From the NCBI RefSeq assembly GCF_023115465.1, contig NZ_CP096034.1, forward strand, positions 806,001-870,000: a stretch of 64,000 nucleotides of DNA, given 5' to 3'. Source of the DNA: Gottfriedia acidiceleris (GTDB lineage Bacteria; Bacillota; Bacilli; Bacillales; Bacillaceae_G). The notes under the pieces are model-generated. The model did not search any database. It was not told where the DNA came from and was given only the letters and a program-made list of their open reading frames with translations. Position 1 is the stretch's first letter. Every line of letters starts with the position of its first letter. Shown here piece by piece: positions 37,114 to 46,474 of the stretch. A program made the position numbers and the translations under genes.

Positions 37114-38232
37114 TTATTTACCATAATTCAAGTCTTTATTACTTTTTAGTTTCCCTTGAATTAAAAGAACTAGTAATAAACTAAACGGAATAATTATTTG
37201 AAGTGGAATGTGAAGTAAATACGGTACTATATGGATCCCTTCTAAATGGTGCTCTAGAAAACTCGAAGCTACCCATAAGGAACTAACAACTGTAATAATG
37301 CCAATAGGATAGACTAGCTGGTCACTTTTCTTTACATTAAATAAATCTGCAGCCCCAGATACCGCACAATAAAAGTATATTGTAATTTTTACAAAGGCAT
37401 TGCATACTGCAATTACAACTATGAAAGTATCTAATCTTTGGATGAAATCGGCAATATTAATATAGCTAACTGATGTTAGAAGTGGGTAGGTTGTTCTTTC
37501 AATAACGGACGGGCCTAATATTGCAGTATTTAAAACTGCAAATAAAGTTAATATAAGTCCCGAAAATAATAAGGCTGGTATTCCTACTTTTATTGCTAAA
37601 TCTTGTTTTTTTAAATGTGGCATAATCATTGTAAATGTCAAAATCTCACCAAATGGTATTGTTAAAGAAATAGGAAAAGCTTTAAATATTGGTTTCCACC
37701 CGTTTTCTAAAACCGGTCTTAAATTATCAATTTTTATTAATTTAGAAATGATTTCAAACCCTATAAATATTACAGTTAGAAACATGATCATGATAAATAT
37801 AAATTCACATGAACGAGCGAACGTTTCTAGTCCTTTAGATATTGCATACATAATTAATAACATCATAATTAATCCTATAGAAATTAGAGAAGAAGCATTA
37901 TATAAAGTGATTGTTAATAAATCCTCAAAATCACGTAATGCACGTGCAGCGATGTAAAGAAAATATAAGATATATATTAATGCAAACATTTTTCCTACAT
38001 ATTTCCCTAAAATGATTTGAATATAATTTGTTAAGGGAAGTTCAGGAAATAATGAATATAACTTAATATAAACAGCAAAGATTAAACAAGCTGCAATGAG
38101 TCCGATCAATAAACTAATCCATCCATCTTGTTTAGCTCTAGCAAATATTTCGACTGGTGGGGAAGCACCGACCCCAAACATAAAAATCATGCAAAAGAAT
38201 TGAAAACCACTTATATTTAATTTACGATTCAT
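37114..38232 (-). CDS. GerAB-family spore germination permease
   Basis: 372 residues, about ten membrane helices, of the GerAB/APC-related endospore germination family: N-terminal ISGFQFFCMIFMFGVGASPP, LYSLFPELPLTNYIQIILGK and KIDNLRPVLENGWKPI (the NLRPVL motif is family-typical). GerAB subunits bind germinants in the spore inner membrane together with GerAA and GerAC; neither partner is adjacent, so this is an orphan. Very AT-rich (one sampled 60-base block has 15 G/C). AAGGAATTC precedes the ATG. Confidence 0.87.
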   Translation of the reverse strand: MNRKLNISGFQFFCMIFMFGVGASPPVEIFARAKQDGWISLLIGLIAACLIFAVYIKLYSLFPELPLTNYIQIILGKYVGKMFALIYILYFLYIAARALRDFEDLLTITLYNASSLISIGLIMMLLIMYAISKGLETFARSCEFIFIMIMFLTVIFIGFEIISKLIKIDNLRPVLENGWKPIFKAFPISLTIPFGEILTFTMIMPHLKKQDLAIKVGIPALLFSGLILTLFAVLNTAILGPSVIERTTYPLLTSVSYINIADFIQRLDTFIVVIAVCNAFVKITIYFYCAVSGAADLFNVKKSDQLVYPIGIITVVSSLWVASSFLEHHLEGIHIVPYLLHIPLQIIIPFSLLLVLLIQGKLKSNKDLNYGK

Positions 38233-38409
38233 TTGAATTCCTTCTTTTGACTTCTAATTTTTCTTCTAGATTATTTATTTTTTCCATAAAATTCTATTTT
38301 ATTTAAGAGTTAATTAAGTAATTTTTTTTGACTAAAAAACTAGCTAGAAGTTTATCAAAATTTAGTATAATAATAGCAATCATAAAAAAAGGAATGAGGT
38401 GGTCATTAC

Positions 38410-38865
38410 GTGGATATTAAGATTGATGATTTAACGGGAACTGAAGTTGCTATGTTGATTAGTGAGCATCTACAAGGTATGACACAGCATTCTCCACTTG
38501 AAAGCATACATGCTATAAATCTTGAAGGATTAAAGAAACCGGAAATTACGTTTTGGAGTGTATGGGAACAAAATGAATTAGTTGGATGTGGAGCTCTAAA
38601 AGAACTTGACCCTTTACATGGGGAAGTAAAATCAATGAGAACATCTTCAGCTCATTTAAGAAAAGGTGTGGCAAGACATATGCTTCAACACATCATCGAA
38701 GAGGCGAAACGTAGAGGCTACAAGAGAATAAGTTTAGAAACAGGTTCAATGGAAGCATTCGATCCAGCAAAAAAACTATATGAACTCTTTGGTTTTAAGT
38801 ATTGTAAGCCCTTTGCTGATTATAAAGAAGACCCTAATAGTGTTTTTATGACACTAGAATTGTAA
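38410..38865 (+). CDS. GNAT-family N-acetyltransferase
   Basis: 151 residues from a GTG at 38410 with GAGGTGG upstream. Acetyl-CoA-binding motif A region is LRKGVARHMLQHIIEEA followed by RGYKRISLETG and a tail LYELFGFKYCKPF, as in the YsnE/PhnO-like GNATs. Substrate unknown. Ends at a perfect 12-bp hairpin. Confidence 0.88.
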   Translation: MDIKIDDLTGTEVAMLISEHLQGMTQHSPLESIHAINLEGLKKPEITFWSVWEQNELVGCGALKELDPLHGEVKSMRTSSAHLRKGVARHMLQHIIEEAKRRGYKRISLETGSMEAFDPAKKLYELFGFKYCKPFADYKEDPNSVFMTLEL

Positions 38866-38873
38866 ATTCTTAA

Positions 38874-38906
38874 AATAAAGTTGCTGTTGTAGCAACTTTA
38901 TTTAGT
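38874..38906 (+). terminator. hairpin terminator after GNAT gene
   Basis: AATAAAGTTGCT (38874-38885) pairs perfectly with AGCAACTTTATT (38891-38902). Confidence 0.85.
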
Positions 38907-39023
38907 TTAATCTCCCCTAAATCAAAAAAATGAAAAAATTTTAAAATAAAATTAGTACCTAGTATTAATATCTGGTGATATAATATTGGGAAGATATTAA
39001 AAAATATGACTGAGGTGACCATA

Positions 39024-40007
39024 ATGCAAAATTCGAAAGCACGTATCACTGCAATAGGTTCATATGTACCAGAAAAAGTATTAACAAATAAGGATTTAGA
39101 AAAAATAGTTGAAACAAATGATGAATGGATTGTTAAGCGAACAGGGATTAAAGAAAGAAGAATTGCAAATGAAAATGAATATACAAGTGACTTAAGTTTT
39201 ATGGCAATTAAAGACTTAATGGAAAAATACAATAAGTCTGTTGAAGATGTTGATATGATTATCGTTTGTACGTTAACGCCAGATTTCAAAACGCCAAGTG
39301 TTGCTTCGATTATTCAGGCAAAGCTTGGGATAAAAAATGCTGGGGCAATTGATTTAAATGCTGCTTGCGCAGGTTTTACTTACGGTTTGTATATGGCAAA
39401 TGGATTAGTTACATCCGGATTAAATCGAAAAATTTTAGTAGTTGGAGCAGAAACCTTGTCTAAAATAACTGATTATGAAGATCGCACTACTTGCATTTTA
39501 TTTGGTGATGGCGCTGGTGCGGCTTTAGTAGAGTATGACGAAGAACAACCTAGCTTCATTTCCTCATACCTAGGATCAGAAGGCGAAAAAGGAAAACATT
39601 TATATTGTTCAAATTTATCAAATCAAATATTCGGTGAAGAAATAATTAATAACAATAATATCATTCAAAATGGACGCGAAGTATATAAATGGGCAGTTAC
39701 GACAGTACCAAAGGGAATGCAAGCTGTACTAAACAATGGATCCACTTTATTAAATGAAGTCGATTGGTTTGTTCCACATAGTGCAAATTTAAGAATGATT
39801 GAATCAATCTGCGAAAGAAGTGAATTCCCAATCGAAAAAACATTAAATAGCTTAGTAGATTGCGGAAATACATCCTCAGCCACGATTCCATTATCTTTAG
39901 TTAAGGGAGTAAAGGAAGGAAAACTTAAATATGGAGATAAGGTATTACTGTATGGATTTGGTGGTGGATTAACTCATGCAGGATTACTTATTAATTGGAC
40001 TTTGTAA
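39024..40007 (+). CDS. fabH: beta-ketoacyl-ACP synthase III (FabHB-like paralogue)
   Basis: 327 residues. Condenses acyl-CoA primers with malonyl-ACP to start fatty-acid synthesis. Triad Cys115 (NAACAGFTYG), His252 (FVPHSANLRMI) and Asn282 (CGNTSSA). The WFVPHSANLRMIESICE stretch matches B. subtilis FabHB (YhfB) closely. It is not next to fabF, so it is a second, stand-alone copy. The ATG at 39024 has GAGGTGA upstream; an in-frame ATG at 39006 lies before that site. Confidence 0.93.
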   Translation: MQNSKARITAIGSYVPEKVLTNKDLEKIVETNDEWIVKRTGIKERRIANENEYTSDLSFMAIKDLMEKYNKSVEDVDMIIVCTLTPDFKTPSVASIIQAKLGIKNAGAIDLNAACAGFTYGLYMANGLVTSGLNRKILVVGAETLSKITDYEDRTTCILFGDGAGAALVEYDEEQPSFISSYLGSEGEKGKHLYCSNLSNQIFGEEIINNNNIIQNGREVYKWAVTTVPKGMQAVLNNGSTLLNEVDWFVPHSANLRMIESICERSEFPIEKTLNSLVDCGNTSSATIPLSLVKGVKEGKLKYGDKVLLYGFGGGLTHAGLLINWTL

Positions 40008-40142
40008 AATAGCATTAGGTTACCCATGAGGGGTTCAAGAGGAAGTAATAAAGCAAAAAGAAAAAAAGGTTACTCATAACAGGCTTCAGTAACAACCGAC
40101 TTATTAAGAGCCTAATTGACAAACACATTTTTCAGCAATCCG

Positions 40143-40188
40143 AAGAAGTCTAATAGGTTACCTAATTAGACTTCTTGTTTGTTTTTTT
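40143..40188 (+). terminator. terminator of fabH paralogue
   Basis: AAGAAGTCTAAT (40143-40154) pairs perfectly with ATTAGACTTCTT (40165-40176), then T-rich tail; the loop holds AGGTTACCT. Confidence 0.92.
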
Positions 40189-40235
40189 GTTTAGTCCAGT
40201 TACTCGATAATAAATTTTGGAAGGAAGAGTAATGA

Positions 40236-41198
40236 ATGAATGTATCTGTCTTAGGCTGCGGTAGATGGGGAACTTTTTTAGCCTGGTACGCTAATCGAGT
40301 TGGCCACGATGTAATTTTATGGGGAAGAGAAAGCTCTAGAAATTTTAATGGCTTAAAACAGACAAGAAAAAATGACTATTTAAGCTTACCAGATGGAATT
40401 GAATTAACGAGCTCTTTAGAAGGTGCATTATTATTTGCAGAAGTCATTATTATATCTATTAGTGCCCAAGAGCTAAGAACATTTACAAACCGCTTAAGTC
40501 AATATAATGAAATACAAGGTAAAACTTTTATCCTCTGTATGAAGGGCATAGAATCTACTACTGGAAAAAGACTCACACAAGTCTTTCGTGAAGAGGTTGG
40601 GAAAAATAGCAATGTAGCGGTTTGGGTAGGACCTGGCCATGTACAGGATTTTGTAAGAAATATACCAAATTGCATGGTCATTGGTTCGGAGAATATTGAA
40701 GTAACAAAACAAATTGCTAAAGCATTTAACAGCGAGTTAATCCGATTTTATTACGGCCAAGATTTAATTGGTAATGAAATTGGAGCTGCAACAAAAAATG
40801 TGATGGGGATAGCTGCAGGAATGCTAGATGGATTGAAATATAGTAGTTTAAAAGGCACATTGATGGCTAGAGGCACTAGAGAAATTTCTCGTTTAATAAG
40901 AGCGATGGGTGGAAATGATTTAACAATTTCCGGTTTAAGTCATTTAGGAGACTACGAGGCAACACTCTTTTCAATGCATAGTCATAATCGAAAGTTTGGA
41001 CAGGCATTTGTTGAAGAAAAACCTTTTGATAAATTAGCCGAAGGGGTTTCTACAGTTAAGGCTTTAAAGGAACTTTCTGACCAGTATGATGTTGAACTAC
41101 CGATTTGTAACGCATTGTTTGAAATTATTTATGAACATAAAAATGCGCAAGACACATTAGAGGAATTATTTTTAAGACCAATAAAATTTGAATTCTAA
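40236..41198 (+). CDS. glycerol-3-phosphate dehydrogenase-like protein (GpsA paralogue)
   Basis: 320 residues with the NAD(P)-binding N-terminus NVSVLGCGRWGTFLAWYANR and GpsA motifs: WVGPGHVQDFVRNIPN (family has GPSFAxEV), IGAATKNVMGIAAGMLDG with the catalytic lysine, and LGDYEATLFSMHSHNRKFG (family GLGDL...RN). Several motif positions differ from housekeeping GpsA (GPGH for GPSF/GPSH, GDYEATLFS), so it is a divergent paralogue whose substrate may not be dihydroxyacetone phosphate. GGAAGGAAG precedes the ATG. It follows the fabH paralogue; both are lipid-precursor enzymes. Confidence 0.82.
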   Translation: MNVSVLGCGRWGTFLAWYANRVGHDVILWGRESSRNFNGLKQTRKNDYLSLPDGIELTSSLEGALLFAEVIIISISAQELRTFTNRLSQYNEIQGKTFILCMKGIESTTGKRLTQVFREEVGKNSNVAVWVGPGHVQDFVRNIPNCMVIGSENIEVTKQIAKAFNSELIRFYYGQDLIGNEIGAATKNVMGIAAGMLDGLKYSSLKGTLMARGTREISRLIRAMGGNDLTISGLSHLGDYEATLFSMHSHNRKFGQAFVEEKPFDKLAEGVSTVKALKELSDQYDVELPICNALFEIIYEHKNAQDTLEELFLRPIKFEF

Positions 41199-41328
41199 AA
41201 AATGAAATTTCATTTCGGTTATTTCTGAAAAAAACAAAAAACCATTGTTTTATACAAATTAAATTGAATGTTTTCTATAAAATACGAACATTATTGTTAT
41301 TTTAAATAAAAAAAGTTCAGGTTTTATA

Positions 41329-41357
41329 TTGAAAATATATTTCAAGTTTGATATATT
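41329..41357 (+). promoter_or_regulatory. sigma-A promoter upstream of purine riboswitch
   Basis: TTGAAA (41329-41334), 17-bp spacer, TATATT (41352-41357), placed about 25 bases before the aptamer. Confidence 0.7.
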
Positions 41358-41382
41358 AGCAGTGTAATCATTCATAAACATT

Positions 41383-41577
41383 ACTCGTATATGCTCAGTA
41401 ATATGGTCTGAGCGTTTCTACCTGGTTCCCAACGAAAGAACTAGACTACGGGTTAAAGTATAATTGGTTTATTTTTTGTAACCAATAATAATGATTAGCA
41501 TTTATTGCTGATCTATACTTTAACTTTCGTAGGTCTAGAAGGTAGAAATATTCTACTTTTTCTAGACCATTTTTTTT
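41383..41577 (+). promoter_or_regulatory. guanine-class purine riboswitch with intrinsic terminator
   Basis: Aptamer: P1 ACTCGTA (41383-41389) with TACGGGT (41447-41453); P2 GCTCAG (41393-41398) with CTGAGC (41408-41413), loop containing ATATGG; J2/3 GTTTCTACC (41414-41422); P3 TGGTTC (41423-41428) with GAACTA (41438-41443); J3/1 GAC. The base just before the 3' P1 strand is C41446, the guanine-selecting position (U in adenine switches). Expression platform: GTTAAAGTATA (41452-41462) can pair with TATACTTTAAC (41514-41524), extended by AGAC-TACG with CGTA-GTCT, forming an antiterminator that competes with P1 and with the terminator stem (41532-41568, T-run to 41577). This predicts OFF regulation by guanine or hypoxanthine. 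Confidence 0.95.
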
Positions 41578-41620
41578 GACTAAAACATCGAGTGTGATCA
41601 TCATCAAGGGGGAAAAGACA

Positions 41621-42490
41621 TTGTTAAAAAAATACGGTTTATTAGGAATCATTTCGGCACTATTAATTTCTGTATCTGTAGGTTATAACTTTAAATCGAA
41701 CACTGCAGAAGCAAAAACTAAACATCTTAAGCCAATTATAATTGAGGGACCAATGCCAATTGAGGCTGAAAAGTTTGCAAGTCAGCTAAAAAATGTAAAA
41801 ATTGAAAAATCAGGTAGTTTCGTATTTTACAAAGGTACTTTAGATCATTATCCAGTTATTGTAGCAAAAACAGGTAAAGGTATGGAAAACACTGCTGCTG
41901 CTACAGCGATTGCAATTGAAAAATATAAACCAATCGCAATTATTAACCAAGGTACATCTGGTGGTCATGATGCAAATTTAAATGTTTTTGATATCGTATT
42001 AGGTAAAAATACAACTAATATTGGTTCTTTAAAAACAGAAACGAAGGACGAAAACCAAGGTATTGATGCTACTCAATGGAAACCAATGGACTTAATGGCT
42101 TCAGAAGGCAGTGCAGGTGAAGATCCAAATGCTGAAAAACCACGTTTTTACGAAGGGAATAAAGATTTATTAGCAGCTGCAAATGCTGTGAAAAACAAAT
42201 ACACAAAAGGTAAGGTTGTAGAAGGTACAATCGGATCTGCAGACGTTTGGAACAATGAAGTTGATCGCATTAAATGGTTCCATACTAAATACGGAACTTC
42301 AGTAGAAGAAATGGAAGGCGCAGCTGCAGCTCAAATCTCTCAAGCATATAATGTAGCTTTCTTAGGAATTCGCGTATTATCAAACAATAAAACAAACGGC
42401 GGTAAATATAATCCTACTACAGCTGATGCTTGTCAGGAGTATGTAATGGAAGTAGTTAAGAAATATATTTCTACAAATCCAAGTAAATAA
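41621..42490 (+). CDS. secreted MTA/SAH (purine) nucleosidase-like protein
   Basis: 289 residues from a TTG at 41621 with AAGGGGG upstream; the longer frame would start inside the riboswitch terminator. N-terminal signal peptide (LLGIISALLISVSVGYN) then a nucleoside-phosphorylase/MTA-SAH-nucleosidase fold: AKTGKGMENTAAATAIAIE, INQGTSGGHD and the ribose-binding EEMEGAAAA. Enzymes of this family cleave purine nucleosides to free base. Export plus a guanine riboswitch implies extracellular purine scavenging when internal guanine is low. Own terminator follows. Confidence 0.9.
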   Translation: MLKKYGLLGIISALLISVSVGYNFKSNTAEAKTKHLKPIIIEGPMPIEAEKFASQLKNVKIEKSGSFVFYKGTLDHYPVIVAKTGKGMENTAAATAIAIEKYKPIAIINQGTSGGHDANLNVFDIVLGKNTTNIGSLKTETKDENQGIDATQWKPMDLMASEGSAGEDPNAEKPRFYEGNKDLLAAANAVKNKYTKGKVVEGTIGSADVWNNEVDRIKWFHTKYGTSVEEMEGAAAAQISQAYNVAFLGIRVLSNNKTNGGKYNPTTADACQEYVMEVVKKYISTNPSK

Positions 42491-42500
42491 TAAATATTGA

Positions 42501-42550
42501 AAAAGCACCTCGCGCTATCACCGATATATGATGTGACGAGGTGCTTTTTT
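42501..42550 (+). terminator. terminator of nucleosidase
   Basis: AAAAGCACCTCG (42501-42512) pairs with CGAGGTGCTTTT (42537-42548), then Ts. Confidence 0.95.
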
Positions 42551-42573
42551 GTTTATTGTTCAACGCATAAAAA

Positions 42574-42620
42574 GATAAAAAAGAAGATGAACATCTACAA
42601 AAGATAGAGTTCATCTTCTT
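42574..42620 (-). terminator. terminator of third subtilase
   Basis: AAGAAGATGAAC (42581-42592) pairs with GTTCATCTTCTT (42609-42620); the T-run is on the minus strand. Confidence 0.9.
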
Positions 42621-42658
42621 TCATGAGCAAATAACACGAATTTCAAAATAGCTGATTT

Positions 42659-45600
42659 TTAATCTTGAATTGGTGGATATCTGTCCGGTGTTTTTAGTGA
42701 ATAAGCTCGAAGAATTGTCTGCTCTACTTGGTTGCCTGCAGAGTCAGATGCTTTCAAGCGAATTGATACATACCCTGAGTCAGGATGATTCACAGTAATA
42801 TTGAATTTATTCTCGTTCCGTTTGTTAACTATAGCAGGAATCCATGTAGTACCATCATCAATTGAAGTCCACATTTCCGTTTGAACAATGTCATGAACAT
42901 CTGCTCCAGGTTGAGTAACTATAGAAACGTTAAATTTATTAGGTCTTCCTCCAGAAATTGAATTCCCTAGGTCAACCCCTAAGTCATATTTAGGCCACAG
43001 TAATGGTAATACTGAACGTCCACTAGTTGGCTTAGCTGATTGGAATATCCAGTTTGTACTGATCGATGTAGCCCATGGGAACCAACCTGTACCGTTATGG
43101 GTACCGTTTACCTTTAGTTGATAGGTTGCCGCTTTTTCGTCAACAGTGATTGGACCATATTGCGTAATGTTTTTACTATTATAGATTTCTTTACCATCTG
43201 CTAAAAGCGTCGCAGAACTAGTCTCTCCGTTCCTGTTGAACCAACCATAATGTGAACCGTCTGAATCACCAATATTAGGAATGTGTAGTGTCATTAGATT
43301 ATCATCTCGGTAGGCTTTAGATGATTCCATTCCAGGTCCTTGCGCTGACTCAAACCAGTTCTCTGTAATTCGTGTGTTAGGAGTAAAATATTTATCCCAT
43401 GGACCGCTCAACGCATAGGAGATATTTTTGTTGTTTGGAAATACATTATGCAAAAAACGAACCTGATCCATCGCTGGATATTCTGAACCAGTACTATACC
43501 ACTCTTCCCGTTGGAATTGAGAAGGGAAGTAGTCAACTGTGTCGACTGTAATATCCTGCCAAGGGCGTAACACAGGGTTTGTGTCACCAATAATACCTTC
43601 TTTACCAAAGTAGTTGTTTGTCACGATTTTCGAATTCTTCTTCGTGAAATTGATAACTGGCTTGGAAGGCAACTCCCCTTTAACATATAACGAACCATTG
43701 TAAGCATAAGGACTGTTTGCAATGCCATCAAGTTTTATCATAACTTTTTCCTCGGTAGCTCGCTTAATCAATACTTTACCTTCGTCTTGGTCAAGTGACC
43801 AAGCAGGAATTGCAGATCCCGCAAAATTTGGAAGGATGCTTGTGAATAATCCAGGTCGATCATTCACAATAATGACTCCTTGTGCGCCAGCCGTTGCAAG
43901 TTCCGCAATTTGGTCGGCATATTTCATACTGATATCACGCTTAATAATCGCGAGCTTTCCGGAGATATCTACCTTAGCGATTTCGTCAGCATGTGCAGAT
44001 CCTACATTAATTGCTTGTAGTGTTTTTTGTCCGTCCAATCTTTGCGCATAAATGACTGGGTGAAGCGGAATCGCAGTTTGGGCAGAATCTACATAGGATG
44101 CGCGAATAACTGGAGCATAACGCCTCGTGTCATACATGAACTCAAGTTTGCCCACATCCACTTTTTTGCTTGGGATTACATATGCATGGAAGATAAAAGA
44201 ATTGGTACCACTCCAAAAATATGCTGTAGGCATTTTAGTAATATCTTGACCTTGACGGAAAAATCCAATCTTGTATCCATGAGCTTCTGACTCATTAGGG
44301 GTAAGAACATCAATCTCTTTACCTAATCGAGCGTCTACTGTCATATTGGTGTTTTTCGTAACTTCAATATTAGGATTTCCACCTAATGTAACAGACTCTC
44401 CAAAAGTATTATACTTATCTGTTGTTACGACTCTAGCCATAACCGAGTAGTTACCAGGATTTACCTCGATATTTGCGGTTCCTTTTTGGTCAGCCTTCGG
44501 AATAACTTCGTAAACTCGTCCTGTATCCAGATTATAAGCTACCACAGTCGTTGCGGTGCCACCTGGGTTTCCATTTCGGTCAATTGTCGAAACGGTTAAA
44601 TTGACTAATGGTTCTGTCTTCGTTGCACCGATTGTAGTGTTAAATTTTTTTCCGTCGTCTCCAGTAGCTGTGACAACTGCTTTATAATCCCCAGCAGTAC
44701 CAAAAGATGGATTAAAAGTAACCTTTACTTCGCTACTACCATGAGCTGGTACAGTAACCCCTGATTTATTGAGTGTAAACATACCAGAAGGTGCTACAAC
44801 CCCAGTCTCTCCTCTAGGGATCATACTAAGCGATAATGTGACATCACTATTGGATGGGTTGACATATTTAAAGGATTTTTCGATCGGTTGGCCTTCTGCC
44901 ATTGCACTTCCTAGACTAACTACTGCAGGGCTACTATAAACATTAGCGTTAAGAGCATTAGCGATATCTACTCGTCCTCCACCTTGTTGGTAAGCAGAAT
45001 AAGTTGTTTGCGGTTTTGCTGTTCCAACTAATACTTGCTTGACTTGGTCAGCTGACCAGTCAGGGTATTTTTGACGTAGAATCGCTGCAGCACCAGCAAC
45101 ATGTGGTGTAGCCATTGAAGTACCATTGAGAGACGTGTAATAGTCATCTACAACTGTACCTATAGCAGTTCCAGCAGCACGAGCAGCCACGATTCCGACT
45201 CCCGGCGCTGTAATTTCAGGTTTAACTCTGTAATTCTCAATGATCGGTCCACGGCTGGAGAAGCTGGCCAAAAGGTCATTCTTATCAACTGCACCAACTG
45301 TTAATGCTTTTTCAGCAGCACCTGGTGCCCCTATAGTTTTTTTACCTGGCCCTGCATTACCTGCAGCGATGATAAATAGAGTGTTACTAGATTCACTTAA
45401 TTGATTGACTGCTTGGCTCATTGGATCCGTACCATCGCTCGCCTCAGTACTTCCCAAGCTCATGCTCACGATATCAGCGCCTTCCTTAACAGCCCATTCC
45501 ATCCCAGCAATAATCCAAGATTCTTCACCGGAACCACTAGTGTTGAGTACCTTTCCAATCAAAAGGTCTGCACCTGGTGCAACACCTTTTAACCGTCCAC

Positions 45601-46474
45601 CAGAGGCGGAGCCAGATCCAGCTATAGTCGAGGCTACATGAGTACCATGACCGTGGTGATCAATAAAATCGGCCTCATCGGTAAAATTCTTCGCCTCTTT
45701 TATAGAGGCTTTAACGTCAGGGTGGTTCGAGTCTATACCCGTATCTAAAACAGCGACCTTTATGCCTCTTCCGTCATATCCAGAGGCCCAAGCCACAGGC
45801 GCACCAATCTGTGGAACACTCTTATCAAGTACAACTTTTACTGGCTTGTCTAACCAAATCTTTTCAATACCTTCAGTTAACTCAACTTGAGACGATTTTA
45901 CGTTTGCCTCTCCATCAACTGCATCCCAGAATTTAGCAGTCTGCTTTTTGTCAGTATTTACTGCAACAGCATTTACACTAGGGAGATTTAACTGTCGTGT
46001 AGCCCCAGTCGAGACGGCTTTGTTAGTTGACTGAGAAACATTTTTAGATTCCTTCGTTACAATTAAAGGTACGCTTGAGCGATGAGCATCATCATACTTA
46101 TACTCAATCAATTTTGTAATATTAAATAGCTCCTCATCTAATTGGCCAGAAGCTAGGAAAGCTACGGCTTTATCAGGAATTAAATAGTAGTCTCCATTAA
46201 CTAGTTTGGTAGTATACGAAATTGGCATACCATCCTCTTTAGGCTGCAGGGTACCAGCTAATTTTCCATCAGAGTAGCGATTAAGGATTACTACGTCACC
46301 AGTAATTAAAGTTATTGTGTTAGTAGAAACGATATGTGATGGAGAAGAGGTTTGTTGGTTTAACTTAGCTTCTGAAGTTGCAGTATCTGGACTTGCTGTC
46401 GCCGTTGACTGGGAAATACCAAAGATAAGTGAAGTAGCAGCTAACACATTTAAAACTTTGAAACTATTTTTCAT
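42659..46474 (-). CDS. large secreted S8 subtilase of actinobacterial-like type
   Basis: 1271 residues. Signal peptide (VLNVLAATSLIFGISQS...TASP), prodomain, then a compact subtilisin domain with Asp244 (VLDTGIDSNHPDV), His276 (HGTHVASTIAGSG) and Ser453 (NGTSMATPHVAGA), without a PA insert between His and Ser. Long beta-sandwich C-terminus, with a PA-like segment much later (TAGAQGVIIVNDR). The order and wording (DHHGHGTHVASTIAG, KGVAPGADLLIGKVL) recall Streptomyces subtilases. Two sampled 60-base blocks contain 27 and 25 G/C, higher than the neighbours. GGGAGG precedes the ATG. No anchor motif is seen. Confidence 0.92.
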   Translation of the reverse strand: MKNSFKVLNVLAATSLIFGISQSTATASPDTATSEAKLNQQTSSPSHIVSTNTITLITGDVVILNRYSDGKLAGTLQPKEDGMPISYTTKLVNGDYYLIPDKAVAFLASGQLDEELFNITKLIEYKYDDAHRSSVPLIVTKESKNVSQSTNKAVSTGATRQLNLPSVNAVAVNTDKKQTAKFWDAVDGEANVKSSQVELTEGIEKIWLDKPVKVVLDKSVPQIGAPVAWASGYDGRGIKVAVLDTGIDSNHPDVKASIKEAKNFTDEADFIDHHGHGTHVASTIAGSGSASGGRLKGVAPGADLLIGKVLNTSGSGEESWIIAGMEWAVKEGADIVSMSLGSTEASDGTDPMSQAVNQLSESSNTLFIIAAGNAGPGKKTIGAPGAAEKALTVGAVDKNDLLASFSSRGPIIENYRVKPEITAPGVGIVAARAAGTAIGTVVDDYYTSLNGTSMATPHVAGAAAILRQKYPDWSADQVKQVLVGTAKPQTTYSAYQQGGGRVDIANALNANVYSSPAVVSLGSAMAEGQPIEKSFKYVNPSNSDVTLSLSMIPRGETGVVAPSGMFTLNKSGVTVPAHGSSEVKVTFNPSFGTAGDYKAVVTATGDDGKKFNTTIGATKTEPLVNLTVSTIDRNGNPGGTATTVVAYNLDTGRVYEVIPKADQKGTANIEVNPGNYSVMARVVTTDKYNTFGESVTLGGNPNIEVTKNTNMTVDARLGKEIDVLTPNESEAHGYKIGFFRQGQDITKMPTAYFWSGTNSFIFHAYVIPSKKVDVGKLEFMYDTRRYAPVIRASYVDSAQTAIPLHPVIYAQRLDGQKTLQAINVGSAHADEIAKVDISGKLAIIKRDISMKYADQIAELATAGAQGVIIVNDRPGLFTSILPNFAGSAIPAWSLDQDEGKVLIKRATEEKVMIKLDGIANSPYAYNGSLYVKGELPSKPVINFTKKNSKIVTNNYFGKEGIIGDTNPVLRPWQDITVDTVDYFPSQFQREEWYSTGSEYPAMDQVRFLHNVFPNNKNISYALSGPWDKYFTPNTRITENWFESAQGPGMESSKAYRDDNLMTLHIPNIGDSDGSHYGWFNRNGETSSATLLADGKEIYNSKNITQYGPITVDEKAATYQLKVNGTHNGTGWFPWATSISTNWIFQSAKPTSGRSVLPLLWPKYDLGVDLGNSISGGRPNKFNVSIVTQPGADVHDIVQTEMWTSIDDGTTWIPAIVNKRNENKFNITVNHPDSGYVSIRLKASDSAGNQVEQTILRAYSLKTPDRYPPIQD

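Noticed and set aside
43722-44290. Plus-strand frames inside the third subtilase
   Set aside because: Antisense shadows of a gene with an intact catalytic triad; the higher GC there lengthens random frames.
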